From assembly GCA_045657465.1 (NCBI GenBank), contig JAZOTD010000036.1:1-59527 (forward strand): a DNA stretch of 59,527 bases, written 5' to 3'. This DNA comes from RGIG1681 sp045657465. GTDB taxonomy: Bacteria; Bacillota; Clostridia; Christensenellales; UBA1242. The notes under the pieces were generated by a model that saw only the letters and a program-made list of their open reading frames with translations, made no database searches and was not told the DNA's origin. Of the stretch, positions 59,246-59,527 are shown piece after piece. A program made the translations under genes and the position numbers. Numbering within the stretch: the first letter of the stretch is position 1; every line of letters starts with the position of its first letter.

Positions 59246-59527
59246 TTATTGTCTTTGCGCAAGTTCTGCGTTAAGCTCTTCCCACTTTTCTTCTGAATAC
59301 CTGTTAAACGCATTAAGCGCTGCAGGTTCAAACCATGATGAAGCAAGTCTTGCACTGTCAATAAACTTATTCATCACAAAACCTTCAATCTTCTCTAGCG
59401 GATAACCTTGTGCTTTTAAAATGGTTGTATATGCATCGATATAATCAACCTCATCAACAAGCGGAGAACATGCTCTTACAGTCTTGAACAAGGCATCAAT
59501 ATCTTCACGTCTTGAAAACATTTGATA
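59246..59527 (-). CDS. Unknown protein, 5' end cut by window edge
   Basis: The open frame continues past the ATG at 59521 to the window edge without a stop codon, and no ribosome binding site can be judged, so this is probably the C-terminal part of a longer protein. The visible 93 residues are helical and include REDIDALFKTVRACSPLVDEVD and KWEELNAELAQRQ. I recognise no family. Confidence 0.65.
   Translation of the reverse strand, partial: YQMFSRREDIDALFKTVRACSPLVDEVDYIDAYTTILKAQGYPLEKIEGFVMNKFIDSARLASSWFEPAALNAFNRYSEEKWEELNAELAQRQ

Noticed and set aside
1..59527. CRISPR arrays, tRNA/rRNA genes, phage or IS genes
   Set aside because: Looked for direct repeats with spacers, clover-leaf patterns and transposase/integrase motifs; none seen by eye.

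Overview
The window is AT-rich DNA from a low-GC Gram-positive (Bacillota) anaerobe, most likely an uncultured gut-type Clostridia lineage; I cannot name the species. The signs are AAGGAG-type ribosome binding sites, many TTGACA/TATAAT promoters with 17-bp spacers, a glycine T-box riboswitch, an L27 precursor next to its Prp protease, an Rnf-type operon, a SpoIVFB-type protease, SpoVB/Wzx-type flippase, DUF421/DUF4363, CotH-type proteins and the NifU-like scaffold/GGGtGRT pair. There are no rRNA or tRNA genes, no CRISPR array and no recognisable transposase. Genes are densely packed and mostly separated by short hairpin terminators.

Layout. 1-6 kb: lipoprotein (cut by the window edge), pyrophosphatase, flotillin FloA with a membrane partner, a HExxH protein divergent from an OGG1-type glycosylase, and an unknown helical protein. 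6-10 kb: two tandem CotH-family paralogues and a PNPOx-type flavoprotein. 9.8-12.9 kb: minD-like, minE-like, spoIVFB-like, rplU, prp, rpmA, which keeps the B. subtilis minCD-spoIVFAB-rplU-ysxB-rpmA order. 13-16 kb: an MreB paralogue and two exported proteins. 16-22.4 kb: a Ppx/GppA-HD protein and the rnfC-D-E-A-B operon. 22.4-29.5 kb: two half-size TSUP transporters and a 2017-residue surface protein. 29.5-34.6 kb: GNAT, flippase, DUF421/DUF4363 and an exported protein. 34.7-40.7 kb: CYTH-like, Nudix, uvrB, uvrA. 40.8-44.2 kb: MacB-like ABC transporter, a palindromic element and a TetR regulator. 44.3-49.1 kb: T-box/glyS, rpiB, and a division cluster with sepF. 49.2-59.5 kb: groESL, an AT-hook-bearing protein, lgt, a large coiled-coil membrane protein, recX, an IMPACT-family protein, the Fe-S scaffold/GGGtGRT pair, and one gene cut by the right edge.

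The most striking content is the Rnf locus. It has rnfC, D, E, A and B in canonical order but no rnfG. RnfC has lost the GLGGAxFPT and GxECEPYLTxDH motifs used for flavin/NADH. RnfA has neither of the two membrane cysteines, and RnfE keeps only one, of the set that holds the intramembrane [2Fe-2S] cluster. RnfB and the RnfC ferredoxin motifs are intact. This looks like a rewired Rnf derivative. Several other proteins also keep a fold but lose hallmark residues (MreB-like, Ppx/GppA-like, MinD-like, Lgt). A second theme is start codons 6-8 nt after a good -10 box without a Shine-Dalgarno sequence (ogg, lgt, uvrB), which implies leaderless mRNAs. A third is a 129-bp near-palindrome with perfect 15-bp ends between the ABC permease stop and its terminator, which looks like a MITE.
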